In this document: in pieces, positions 12,401 to 22,764 of the stretch
How the letters are laid out: each line of letters starts with the position of its first letter
Position numbering within the stretch: position 1 is the stretch's first letter
Notes under the pieces: model-generated
The model's database searches: none
Seen by the model: only the letters and a program-made list of their open reading frames with translations
What the model was told of the DNA's origin: nothing
Position numbers and translations under genes: made by a program
Source: Tetranychus cinnabarinus
Lineage: Eukaryota > Arthropoda > Arachnida > Trombidiformes > Tetranychidae
Assembly (NCBI GenBank): GCA_022266195.1
Contig: WHVY01000001.1
Coordinates: 8,804,001-8,868,000 of the forward strand
Length of the DNA: 64,000 bases
Direction: 5' to 3'

Positions 12401-15400
12401 TTTCTTGCAAATAAAAACCAACACTTCTCTTTTCAAAAAAACTCAAAAAGTAGTTGAAGGTTTCGTTTCTGTGAAACACGACATTGAAAAACTTAGAAAT
12501 AAAATTGCATAAAATTATTAATCAATTTACCGTGTTTAATCAAAGGTTGTCCATCTCGAAACCAACTGACCTTATGAACCATAGGATTCGCTGAAACATT
12601 GCAATCAAATTCAACTCGATCACCAACTTTGACTACGGCAGCTTTAGTTGCATTTCCCATTGATAAAATAACTCTGGGATCATCTTGAAATCAGAAAAAA
12701 AGATTTTTATGAAATCTGTAACTTTTTTGGAAACTCGAGGATTTGATATTGCCGTAAGATGCCAAAACTAAATACAAATTTTCCTTCAAAATTATTTCTC
12801 CATCCAACTCACCATCAACTTTTGATTTTATCATCACTTGCAAATACGAAATTCCCTATTTTATTCAGTTTTATTATAGATTGATTCAGTTCAGATTTTA
12901 ATGAATTTAATAGTCTATGGCTGAACTGATTCTTTTGCGAAGTATGATTCCTAATGTTTTGGAGCAATTTTCAAAATCAAGTTACGACAGTCAGCCTAGA
13001 TATACAGACACCATCCAATCGTCGATTTAAATTACACTTCTCACTGTGCTCTGCAAAAATAAAACCATTTTGATCAGAAATAACTGTCACAATTCAATTT
13101 TCAAAAATTGGTCTAAAACATTAGGAGTCAAACTTATTTATATCGCTTTGTATAAAGTTTTTTCATTCAAATTTCTCATGAGTTACTTAATTGAAACTTG
13201 ATACACAAACCTTGTATTAACTCACAAAGGTGCGAGACTTAGAAGCCCCCTAAATGTTTTATTAACGCACAATGATTGCCTAAATCATTAAAAACACTCT
13301 CGAGTTGAGTTGTTTGCTGATGAATAGAAGAGTTAAAAGACGAAAATTATGAACATCAATCAGTTTGCAGGAGATGTTTATTTGTATCTATCAAGTGTAT
13401 CAGACAAGATTAACAAATTGCATGTTTTACTTTTATTAATAGTTACAAAACTTAACTCCTACAAGGAATTTATTGATAGACATTGTGATATTTACAATAA
13501 GAACTGTAAAGAAGTGCAGAAAGTAAAAACTTACAATAAACTTCAAGAATCCATGAATCTTGAATGGTGCTATTGATGAGCCTTGGATTATCAGCTTTAC
13601 AAATGATATTAACATGATTGTCATCACGAGTTGGCATTAAAATTAAGGCACTTGTTGTTACAAGACCATCAGTTGAATAGCTTTCTCTGTGTTTATCAAT
13701 AAAGAATGAGAAATTGCAAGTCAATCCCGATCAGGAGAATTGTGTATAAATCAATTGAAAAATTTGCATACCTTGAATGTACCATTAGTTTGTCCTCTTT
13801 GAGCCAAACTATTCGAGCTGGTGGTCGAGATCCGGTAGCAAGGCAAGTAATTTCAATCTTACGACCAGCTGAAATTGGCTCTCGACTATTTGTAATTTCA
13901 ACTGAACTCGGTTTAACTGTTGATAGAAGATAGAAAAAAGACTCGAATGATTAATTCATTTACGTCAGTCGCAACCTTCGAAGTCAACTTACTATTCAAA
14001 TCTAATATGAAAGCTATCGTTGGCCCAACAGTAATGTTATTATTGGAAGCTTTGCATGATAAAATTGAATTGAGCATTTTTCTATCAACACTTGGGATTG
14101 TTAAATGATTTTCAACTAAACTAATAGTAGAATCAGCAATGTGATAATCATCATCCAGTAGTTTCTCATTGAAATACCATATCAGAGATGGAGAGGGTCG
14201 CCCTAATACGCAAAGAGAAACAGTAAAATTAAAAAAGAGTTAAAAATAGTAAAATGTCGACATTTTTTAGTTTTTTATGCAATTTAAGTTGCGATTTAAG
14301 ACTTACCTCCAGAAGATTGACAGACGAGATTAACGTTAGTATTTTCATTAAAAGACAATGTAGTATTAGGAATTATCTCTTTGCCATCATCATTATTATT
14401 GATTATGCTGAGTTTTTCAGGAGGCACTGGATTGGAAAGTGAAAAATGAATCACAGGTAAAAATAGAGTTCAGTCAGTTGAGTCCTCTCTGAATGTTGTA
14501 TCAATTCAATTCTTGGTTTTTTCTGCAGAGTTTTCAACTTGGCCTCAGATATAATCACTGAATGAAATACAATTTGACTTCAGAGAAACTAGCTCGATAT
14601 TAATGCGTGACTCATTCATATTCCCTACCCGAACATTGCTAGATTAAGCATTATCACTTATCGACCAAAGATTCGAAATTTTTTAGAAGCCAATGACTTA
14701 GGAGGTTACCTACTGTATTCAGGCTCACAGTCACATCGCAATTATTATATGAAGAAGCACTTCATATAAGCTTTTTTATTGATTGTAAATTTGATGTGGG
14801 TATTCGCATAATCACGAAACGACCTTTACCAGGATTTGAGATATGACTACGTTATAATTGAATAAATTGTTCTGTGTTTGGTTTATTGTCATCAAATAAG
14901 ATTTCAAATAATCTATTTAAATTTTCTTGAGTTATTCCAGTTTGAAGTAAGTGATTCATTTATTTGATTTGCTCGACCTTAAAAACATTCATTTGATTTG
15001 AAAATGCCCTTGATTGTTTATATTTCGGAAAATGAAAGCGGACTAGGTTCCAATCATTATTTTCTACTTTTGTTGAATAATTATTGGGGAAATCGAATGC
15101 CCTGGCGATAGTGATTCAGTTAAATTAATTTTCACCATTTTGATGCACTTAAAAAGACGAGTTAAGATAATTAAGGGGCGATCCGATCAACATGAAATGT
15201 AGTTGAAAATTCAAATAAAAATGTTGTATAGATAAGATTAGATAAAATTTAAATGATTTGCGACGCCACTAATTTACAAAGATCCGATCAACAAAATTAA
15301 CAACATTTAGGACATGCGCCTTTCGTCAATCAAAAATTTCTCTCGATGAACATTATTGAGATTAAATTTTTGTGAAAATCAAGGGGCAGTTCGTTTTAAG

Positions 15401-18400
15401 CAATTGTTTAGATTAAACACCCATTCTGATTAAAATGTTTAAAAACATAATCTAATGCTGATTTTTTATCAAATAAAATTTTAAGATGAAATTTTTTTGA
15501 TAAGGTTTCAATGCAAGCGCATGATTCAAATGTGGATAAAAACTCTAAACCGAATCGTTGTAAAATTTGTGACGTCACAAATTATCAAGATTTTGTCTTT
15601 AATAACATTTTTATCCACATTTTTCTTAAACCGACCGCCCCTAAGTTAACTTATCAGTTTTTAATCTAATTGATATTTTTATTCCATTAATTGTTTTGAT
15701 CAGATTGCCCCTAAGTACAGATTGTATTTGATATGATTTTATCAGTCCTGCAGTACGTAGTCTATTTCATATGTTCTTACCATATCATGAAAATCACCTC
15801 CTAAATTATCAAGTGTATCGACTTTTAATTCTTAACATTGGTAGTAGTAGTGCATATACACAAGATAACTCCTTTTTGATCAAAATTAGACGCATATTTT
15901 CGATATGTTCTAATTGATCCAGGGTTACCCTTAAAGTTGTGTTTACCATTAAATAAATCTCAATTGTCTAATATTGTCTACATTCAATTCAATGCATTAA
16001 TTCTTTGTCTCTAACTATGCACAGACAATGCATCGAGTTTTTCAAGGCGTGAGAGATTATGCAGAAGGGAAAAATTAAATTTTTTAATGACTATATTGAG
16101 GACGAAGAATTCCCAATCCCAAGGTGTGTACGCTATCAATATACCGGGTTATTCAAAAGTCACGCTTCAACTTTTTTTCTTTCTAACTGCGCTATCTGTG
16201 CGAATTTTTGTAACTTTGTGACACATTGATATCCGTTTCCTGAGGTTTAGTTTTCAACAGTTTTTGAGCGATTTTGATAATTTTGAAAAATGAGTTTTTC
16301 AGACGAGCAACGATTGTTTATCATTCAAACTTATTACGCAAGCGCCTATTTGGCGCTATTTGGCACTTGCAATGGTCAGAATTTGAAAATATTATATGAT
16401 TAGCTGAACGGGAATTCTTAAAAATGTTTGCATAAGAATTCTTATTAAAAATGCTCTAATTTGATATATCATTGAACTCTCTAAGTTACTTATTCGAAAA
16501 CTCACTCAGCCGCACCTCTTAACTTAACTTAAACCAATAAAATTCTGAGTTTATGGGCAAGCCAATTCTGCTATCTTATCACAATAATGTGACTTCAGGT
16601 AGTTTTGGCCTTCAGCGTAAGTATTCAAAACTAAAATTAAATATTATTGGGCAAAAATGACTAGAGATATTGCGAAGTATGCTTGCGAAGAATGTCAACG
16701 TAATAAAAAAGCAAGGAAACGGCATTCCTCCGTTGAAATCTATCTATGTTTTCGCTCCCTTTGAAAAGTTGGGAATTGACATATTAGGTACTTTACCTCC
16801 GCTGGCAAAGAGTACATCATCATGGCGACTATTCACTTTACCCGGTGGGTAGAGATGAAAGCTATAGCAAAGAAAGACACACTCAACACCGCAAAATTTT
16901 TAATTGAAAACATGGTTGTCCGAAGACAGTTGTTAGTGATCAGGGTAGAAATTTAGTCCCAACCTTGCCTCCTACTTGCCTTACGATTTCAGATCTGAGA
17001 ACATGACCTTGATCATCTAGAGACAAGTTATTGATCTGGAAAGTTTGATTAAAATATCTAACAATGAACTTTGTGTAACTCCCAGCTGCTTTTGAACTAC
17101 GCATAGGATTGCTTACTGTTTTATTATTGTGATGATAAAACACTATTACTGGTTGAAAGCTGACCTGACCATGACCTTCTTGAAAGCTTTGTGATAAACC
17201 CAAAAAAAGTATATCAACTTTTCCAAATGCAAATTAATCGCAGATACTCTTTTAAAGACACTCTATTACCAGAAAGGGCAAAGAACTTACTCGTTGAAAG
17301 TGGTTTTTTACACTGGGTTACAACGGACAATTCAATGCGCTTTCTGTAGACTGGCTACTGATAGCAAACGTCCAACAGCACATATTAAACTGCATCGTGG
17401 ATTAAGCCCGAATTGCCCATTTTCGAACAATGAAAAATATGATATTGAAAGAAATTTCTGTGTGGTGTGCTTGGTTCAACCTGTTAAAATATTATATGTT
17501 CTTTGCCACCATCTGTCGGTTTGCGCAACATGTGATGAAAAAATGAAAACTGAAAATCAGTGCTGCACAATATGTAGAGTTAAAATTAATGACAAGATCA
17601 CTTGTATATCCCCTTAAAAGTAATTCGAAATCTCTCAGACCACTACAAGATTTCATTTATTTCATTCATTCATTTATTAATTTTGTTTTGTTTGTTTTTC
17701 TTTGTTCTTGCAGAAAATGGTCGCTACACGCAGGTGCAACAATTTCCGACTCAAATTTGTCAAACGTGCACCATTAAGAAATAAAATCTTTAGTCTTTAT
17801 TGGGTGCTGCGTGTCAACAAGATTGTCTTTGGTGCCACTCTTGACTCGATGGTGCGTACATTAGACGCCGCTTTGATGTCGCCGAGTTTACACTGTATGG
17901 GGCAAGCTGATCGGGAATATATCAAGAATACTTTGGAGGAGCTGGAAGAAAATGAGTTTTATACAGATGACTCAGCACAATTGACGAACAATCTCTTAGA
18001 TATGTGGATCATGATGAAAACTAAATAACAGTAACCATTGCTTCATGTTCTTTTATACTTTTTCATGTCATAATTTCAAAATGACTTATGTACACGGTGA
18101 TTGGGTTTTACTTTTTAGTTATTAAATATTTTTTACTCATAATCATGTGTTATGTTTTCTCTAACCGGGAAATTTTGCTATAAAAAACATGTATAATGAA
18201 AATTTTATTTCAGTTGCAAACTTGTATATCCCCTCAAAATTAATTCGAAATTCCTTAGACCAATACAAGATTTCATTTATTTCATTTATTCATTCATCAA
18301 TTTTCTTTTATTTTCGCTTCTTTTTTTGCAGGAAAATGGTCGCTACACGCAGGTGCAGCAATTTCCGATCTAAATTTGTAAAACGTGCACCATTAAGAAG

Positions 18401-21400
18401 CAAGATCTTTAGTATTTATTGGGTGCTGCGTACTAACAAGATTGTCTTTGGTGCCACACTTGACTCGATGGTGCGGACATTAGACGCGTCTTTGATGTCG
18501 TGAAGTCTGAAACGCATGGAGCAATCGGATCAGGAATATATCAAGAATACTTTGACGGACCTGGAAGAAAATGAATTTTATACAAATGACTCAAAACAGT
18601 TGACGAACAATCTCTTAGATATGTGGATAACGATGAAATCTAATGAGTGATAATTACTGATTCATGTTCTTTTATACTTTTTCATGTCATAATTTCAAAA
18701 TGACTTATGCACATGGTGATTGGGTTTTACTTTTTGATGATTAAATATTTTTAACTCATAATCATGTGTTATGTTGTCTCTAACCGGGAACTTTTTCTAT
18801 AGAAAAACATGTATAATGAAAATTTCAGTTGCAAACGAAGCATTGCGTTGACTACATGAATCCTTTCATCAATAAGCCAGTAGTTGGAGACAGTGTCTAC
18901 ATTTATAATGGCACTGAATTGAAAACTATCAAATCATGTTTCATATAAAATTTGAAGGAAAATTTCTCCAAAAACAAGCTGACGAAAAGTTTTGAGGTTC
19001 ATTTATAGGACCAGTTGAAAAGATTAGTGAGAAACGTTTTAAACTAATAGGTGAGATATTTAATTACAAATGAAAATTACTAATAATTCTTCTATTTTCA
19101 GAGCGTATTGAAAGTAAGTATTTTGACATTGTGATAAACTTCTTCCAAACCGGAACCTTCACGCACAGCCAGCTCTCATTGCCTGAAAAATAGGAACTGG
19201 GTTACGTTTTAGATTATTTTGGGATAAATTTGGACGAAAACTCACTCGAGTATGAAAGTTTGAATGAATTAAAGTGTCACCTTGTTGCATATGCCCACCT
19301 TTCAGATGATCACGTGATCATTGACTTAGTGAATTACTTGATCTAGGACTTACGCCCTGAATCGGTCGGGCTGAGTATATAATGGCGAGCATAAGTTGTT
19401 AAGTGAACACTTGCAAAAAAACACTTACAACCAATGTCGTTTATATACTGTAAGTGTTCTTCAACTTCTTAAATAATTGCACAAGCAAAAGATAAATTAG
19501 GATATATTATTTATTCCACCGCTGACGTTAAATTATCTCCGAACGTATCAGCTCCAATGCTTGCATATCATAAACCTTGCTACATATTGATGATTCAGTC
19601 TTATCTAGTGAATAGTAATTAACAAAACTGTATGGTTCATTCTTTATTGATTCTTGTATAAATACTGTTTACGATTGGCATAACTATTGTTAATCATCAG
19701 TCCATGTTCAACATTCAATTTTTGTTATTAATAACATTGTGAATCAATGATAGTTTCTTTTTGATAAAAATATGAAATTTCTCTAGTTATCTCAACCGTT
19801 ACTTCGTCTTATTCTTCCTAACTGTCTTTTGACTTTTATAGTTAAGTTGCTGTCTATTGGTGCTTGGTTCCTCGATTACTCAACACGGTACACGTATCAC
19901 TCTGACACAATGTGTTGAGCCAGCAATTTTATACTACTAATACTACTGCCAATACGATAATATTTTTCTTATTTAAGCAGTAAATTCATTGTCTGAGCTC
20001 GGATTTTCCACTCAACTTAAATTGTCTGGTTAGCTTTTGTAATGAAAGTCATGTAGAGTCTGCTCACAAATTTTTCATGTTTTTCATAATAGTATAACCA
20101 TTAGCATAACTATTAGTATAACTATTTGCATAGGAGTCAGTGGTTAATATTAATACCAGGAGAGGTGATGAGCTGAGGCTCAAGTCACTATTTGAAAACA
20201 GACGATGAGACAATTGCATAACTGTTTGTTGCAATGAAATTATTATATTTTGATTCTTACCAATTACAAAAAGGTTTACATTTGTTACTTGAGTTCGCCC
20301 TCTTCTGAAATCGACTCGGCACTTGTAATTACCATTATCTTCATTGATAACTGGATCAATAGTCAACAGTGAACCACGGACGGATGATTTGTTGAATTGA
20401 AAAGTTGCTCTATTACCTAAAAGTTGATGAGTAAAAACTTGTGGCCCAGTAAAGTCAAGGTTAGTACGTGAATCCATAGTATAAATGGGTTGACCTCCAG
20501 TTCCCTCCTTATACCAAAGTATCAGAGTAACTGAATCATCTTCAATTGTATTTGTAACATTACAGGGAAGTGAAACGCTTCCACCAACAACAACTTTAAT
20601 TTCAATCATTATTGGATCACCTAATTGAACAAATAAAAACATGAACAAATGAAATTACAATTTACTCAAATAATCTCAACAAATGACAAAACAAGTGACA
20701 AAAATGAACTGAAAAGTAAATGATTGATGACGTTGGATGTTACACATAACCAAATGATAAAATGCATTTATTCACAGTAAATTACCATTCAAATGTAATT
20801 AATAACCAACAATGTTAATACAACAATTAATCATTTGGGGGTAAAAAGTTGCCTAAATTGTCTTAAAATTGTCTAATTAACATTCAATATTTCAAAGTTG
20901 ATCAACATGAAACTAAATGTAGCTTTTAATGGAAACAAAAAAAGCCTAAAGAAGCAAAAATTAAATCAATATCTTGACTGTTTCAGAGTCAATTATGCTA
21001 ATGCTAATGAATGAAGAAAAGTTCATGAAATAGAATTGAAAAAAATGTAAAAGTTAATCAAAATTAATCAGCTCAAAATGGAGAAAAAATTGAAACAGAA
21101 TAATTTGAGTTTAAAAAATAAGCTTTGAAATAAGTTGAATAATAAAAAGGTAAAGTTGAACTTGAATGAAACTCAACAATGAATAATTGGCAATCATGAT
21201 AAACATGATTAAACTCAACATTTCCAAACCAAATGTGAGCCAAAAATGTTCTGAAAATGAAGGAACAAGGATTAATATCGTATAAAGATGAAACTTGATG
21301 GACATGAAATTATGAACCAATGTTCAATTCCCATGATGAGCCAGAACCAAACAAGCAAAAAGCTAGACTTACAAGTACAACTAAAGTGGACTTTTATACA

Positions 21401-22764
21401 TCAATATAACATTACATTTTATTGTCATTTTTGTTTCTCATATTCAATAGTTATGTTTGACTTGGCATAAAATGAAACAAAGTAAGTTAAAAGTCCATTG
21501 AGAAATGATCGTTTAAATTTACTTTAAATAACATTTTTCTTGTCCAAAAATAATACAATAATGATAGCAATCATCTGACTATTAAATATGAAATTCATCT
21601 GCCAAAAATGTGGTCAATAGAGCATTGAAAAGTTGTAAATTGTAGAGAAAAGGAAAAATGTTACTTTTTTTGCTGCAAAAAAGACTCGTCATTGGACTAA
21701 ATCAGGAAAGTCATTATTATCGTTCTTGAACCATTTACCATTGTAATAAACAATGGAATAATGATGAGAATCTTTTTTTCCTCTTCTCCTTCCCTGAAAG
21801 AGTTTATCATTTTACAATTTTTTGCTTCAAATTTAGAAATGAAATTGAAATGAATAAGCTTGATAACTGTTATCGCTGTTGCTGCCCTTTTCACACACCA
21901 AAAGTCATTATTTTTGCTTCCAAAGAGTTGATTATTTTGTTATCATCCATTGTTTGCCGTCATTTCATGGACATAAAGGTTTACCTTGATAACTAAATTT
22001 TCAACCAGAATTGGCAGAGAAGAGAAGTGAAAAGAAATAATTGCAAGTTATTGCTGAAAGGTGAATACAGAAGTGAATGTTGGTGAAAAAAAAACCTATT
22101 TTTCCACTTCAGAATATTTTTTGCCATTTCAATGATTTTTTACCATTATTGTTGAACATCATTTTGATATCAAAATATTTGGAAATTTAAACTGTTTCAA
22201 GAGAAGAAAAGATTCAAAATTTCAAGTTCAATGAAACTTGCAAGTCTTTCAACTTTACAGAACATAAATTTTCCAGAATTTCGAGATTCAATTCGTCAAA
22301 TTTTATTTATACTTATTCATCAATTTGCTTAATGAAAATAATCTTGAATTATGCTAATGGATTCACTGTATTTCAATATTTAATGAAACAAAAAATAAAC
22401 TCATCTTTAACATTTTTTGTGTTTAATGTTGAAATGAAAATGAATTAACAAGCAAATCTTTGGTCTTTACTTTTACTTGTTTAACATTGATATAGTCGAG
22501 TATTTTCGAGTTAATTATTGAACGTAAAAGTCATCGAATTAACAAGTGACATTTACGGTGTAAAGCAAAGTCTCATTGTAATCCATTTAATTAAAGATTA
22601 GTTTCACCTTTAGCTTTTCTTCATCCAATTCATCATCAACTTGTTATTAAAAAATGAATGAATTTACCAACAAAAAACTTACCTTCAATAAGACCAAAAA
22701 CAAGTGATACAAGACTAAACCAATTGACAATACTTAAGACATTTTCTGGTAAATCAATTTTCAT
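9471..22764 (-). CDS. sidestep-family immunoglobulin/FN3 transmembrane receptor, 837 residues
   Basis: Type I cell-surface protein of the Sidestep family, whose Drosophila founder is a target-derived ligand recognised by Beat receptors during axon guidance. Coding exons on the minus strand: 22683-22764 (ATG and signal-peptide-like hydrophobic stretch), 20261-20620 (Ig1, with LWYKEG and YKCRVDFR), 14307-14426 and 13993-14202 (Ig2), 13772-13916 and 13535-13686 (Ig3, SREPISAGRK), 12531-12683 and 12223-12354 (Ig4, RDHGRYQCSA), 11843-12139 (Ig5), 11385-11681 (FN3, GPPEPPQACT), 11116-11275 (TM, then basic KKHRKFK) and 9471-9876 (cytoplasmic tail, TAA stop). All borders are GT-AG, phases agree throughout, and the lengths sum to 2514 bases. 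The 5.8-kb intron between Ig1 and Ig2 is packed with mobile-element debris on the opposite strand. The symbol is left blank because several paralogues exist in arthropods. Confidence 0.93.
10757..11022. repeat. cluster of GATCGAT motifs in the last sidestep intron
   Basis: Six GATCGAT sites fall within about 235 bp (near 10766, 10779, 10827, 10948, 10973 and 10993). GATATGATTGATCGATC at 10757 is mirrored by GATCGATCATATC ending near 10839, so part of the cluster is an inverted repeat. It could be a small foldback repeat or a block of binding sites. Confidence 0.5.
13099..13850. repeat. source copy of the 750-bp direct duplication
   Basis: Contains the functional Ig3 exons 13535-13686 and part of 13772-13916 of the sidestep-like gene and their flanking intron. 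It is repeated in direct orientation at 6840-7584, 6.2 kb away. Confidence 0.85.
14840..15070 (-). repeat. repeat family C, fragment with decayed reading frame
   Basis: Matches 41340-41540. On the minus strand both copies read VEQIK...LLQTGITQ...RLFEILFD. This copy has a TAA after VEQIK, while the 41-kb copy is open there. Both are followed by an ACTAGGTTC motif. The protein family is not recognised. Confidence 0.6.
15172..15714. repeat. MITE-like element, outer inverted repeat
   Basis: The left end AAGGGGCGATCCGATCAA (15173) is answered by the right end TTGATCAGATTGCCCCTAAG, whose complement reads CTTAGGGGCAATCTGATCAA. The left end is preceded by TT, giving TTAAGGGG. There is no coding capacity. 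A second partial GATCCGATCAACA lies at about 15282. Confidence 0.6.
15381..15644. repeat. MITE-like element nested inside the previous one
   Basis: AAGGGGCAGTTCGTTTTAAG at 15381 is mirrored by TTAAACCGACCGCCCCTAAG ending near 15644. The termini resemble the outer element (AAGGGGC), so the two probably belong to one family that inserted into itself. Confidence 0.55.
16149..16440 (+). mobile_element. 5' fragment of a DNA transposon
   Basis: Begins GGTTATTCAAAAGTCACGC and leads to an ATG at 16290 whose frame starts MSFSDEQRLFIIQTYYAS, then degenerates. This start resembles the N-terminal helix-turn-helix of arthropod transposases that open with F-(S/T)-x-E-(E/Q)-R. Only about 150 coding bases survive. 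Assigning it to a superfamily is inference. Confidence 0.45.
16600..16955 (+). pseudogene. LTR-retrotransposon integrase relic (N-terminal part)
   Basis: Frame-broken integrase. A C-x2-C knuckle (CEEC) within KYACEECQRNKKARK is followed by an FEKLGIDILGTLPP block holding the first catalytic Asp, an HFTRWVEMKAI block and an SDQGRN block holding the second. At least two frameshifts separate these blocks. The relic stops at about 16955, where family C sequence begins on the opposite strand. The C-terminal part of an integrase reappears at 18840. Confidence 0.75.
16960..17205 (-). repeat. repeat family C, second fragment
   Basis: The minus-strand frame includes QPVIVFYHHNNKTV. The same block (QPVIVFYHYNNKTV) occurs on the minus strand near 41600-41655, in the same order relative to the LLQTGITQ block. 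The two fragments here (14840-15070 and this one) therefore look like one family C copy split by later insertions. Function is unknown. Confidence 0.55.
17227..17617 (+). pseudogene. IAP-like protein relic with one BIR and one RING domain
   Basis: IAP proteins bind caspases or IAP-binding-motif ligands through BIR domains and ubiquitinate through a C-terminal RING. An ATG at 17227 opens a frame through KNLLVESGF, and the matching continuation (FYTGL) is in the +1 frame after a T6 run at 17304-17309. The BIR zinc ligands are visible as C-x2-C-x15-H-x6-C, one residue shorter than the usual C-x2-C-x16-H-x6-C. The RING follows: CVVC, LCHHLSVCATC and CTIC, then RVKIND and a TAA-terminated end at 17617. 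With a single BIR it is about half the size of cellular multi-BIR IAPs and resembles short viral-type IAPs. It lies between two integrase relics. The frameshift is either real decay or a homopolymer error. Confidence 0.75.
17717..18028 (+). CDS. 103-residue protein of unknown function, tandem copy 1
   Basis: ATG 17717 lies a few bases after a TTCTTGCAG acceptor-like sequence; the frame ends with TAA at 18026-18028. The N-terminus is strongly basic (MVATRRCNNFRLKFVKR), the middle is hydrophobic/amphipathic (WVLRVNKIVFGATLDSMVRTL), and the C-terminal third is acidic (LEELEENEFYTDD). I see no motif I recognise. A second copy follows directly. Preservation of the frame in one copy and near-preservation in the other suggests it was recently protein-coding. 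The neighbouring IAP-like relic and integrase pieces suggest mobile-element or viral cargo rather than a host gene. Confidence 0.5.
   Translation: MVATRRCNNFRLKFVKRAPLRNKIFSLYWVLRVNKIVFGATLDSMVRTLDAALMSPSLHCMGQADREYIKNTLEELEENEFYTDDSAQLTNNLLDMWIMMKTK
18336..18650 (+). pseudogene. 103-residue protein, tandem copy 2 with one in-frame TGA
   Basis: Same start (MVATRRCSNFRSKF) and same layout as copy 1. Where copy 1 reads SPSL, this copy has TGA at the proline position (about 18501-18503), and the rest remains open to the TGA at 18648-18650. Apart from that one codon the frame is intact over its full length. Confidence 0.6.
18838..19350 (+). pseudogene. LTR-retrotransposon integrase C-terminal relic, with a possible small intron
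   Basis: Frame pieces VVGDSVYIYNGTELK and GSFIGPVEKISEKRFKLI match the integrase C-terminal module, in which a G-D-x-V-Y strand is followed by a G-P-F/Y-like motif. After KLI there is a GTGAG donor and a TTTTCAG acceptor about 50 bp on, joining to a frame that contains YFDIVINFFQTGTF and then stops at TAG. Several frameshifts make it a relic. It probably belongs with the integrase pieces at 16600-16955. Confidence 0.6.
19360..20260. other. remaining intron sequence, possible TATA box
   Basis: Contains GAGTATATAATGGCG near 19373, followed by short inverted GTGAACAC/GTAAGTGTTC motifs. It could be a decayed LTR promoter. No coding frame is seen. Confidence 0.25.
20649..22682. other. first intron of the sidestep-like gene
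   Basis: Part of the intron between the signal-peptide exon and Ig1. AT-rich, with no element or frame I can support. Confidence 0.6.

Larger units (their letters stand above)
17599..18838 (+). repeat. tandem duplication of a ~620-bp unit
   Basis: Unit 1 (about 17599-18221) and unit 2 (about 18222-18838) share start (CTTGTATATCCCC), a pyrimidine tract ending in TTGCAG or TTTGCAG just before the ATG, the ORF, and a 3' flank with TCTAACCGGGAA. Divergence is moderate and mostly substitutions. The preserved acceptor-like site suggests the ORF sits on a spliced transcript. Confidence 0.85.

Noticed and set aside
13349..13576. Plus-strand 75-codon frame starting MNINQFAGDV within the sidestep intron/exon
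   Set aside because: It runs antisense across a well-supported Ig3 exon, and the duplicate at 7077 is broken by a 14-bp insertion. Most likely a shadow of the exon.
15720..16140. Possible CRISPR-like or tandem array in the sidestep intron
   Set aside because: No repeated spacer structure exists, and a eukaryotic context makes CRISPR irrelevant. I also saw no tRNA or rRNA gene anywhere in the window.
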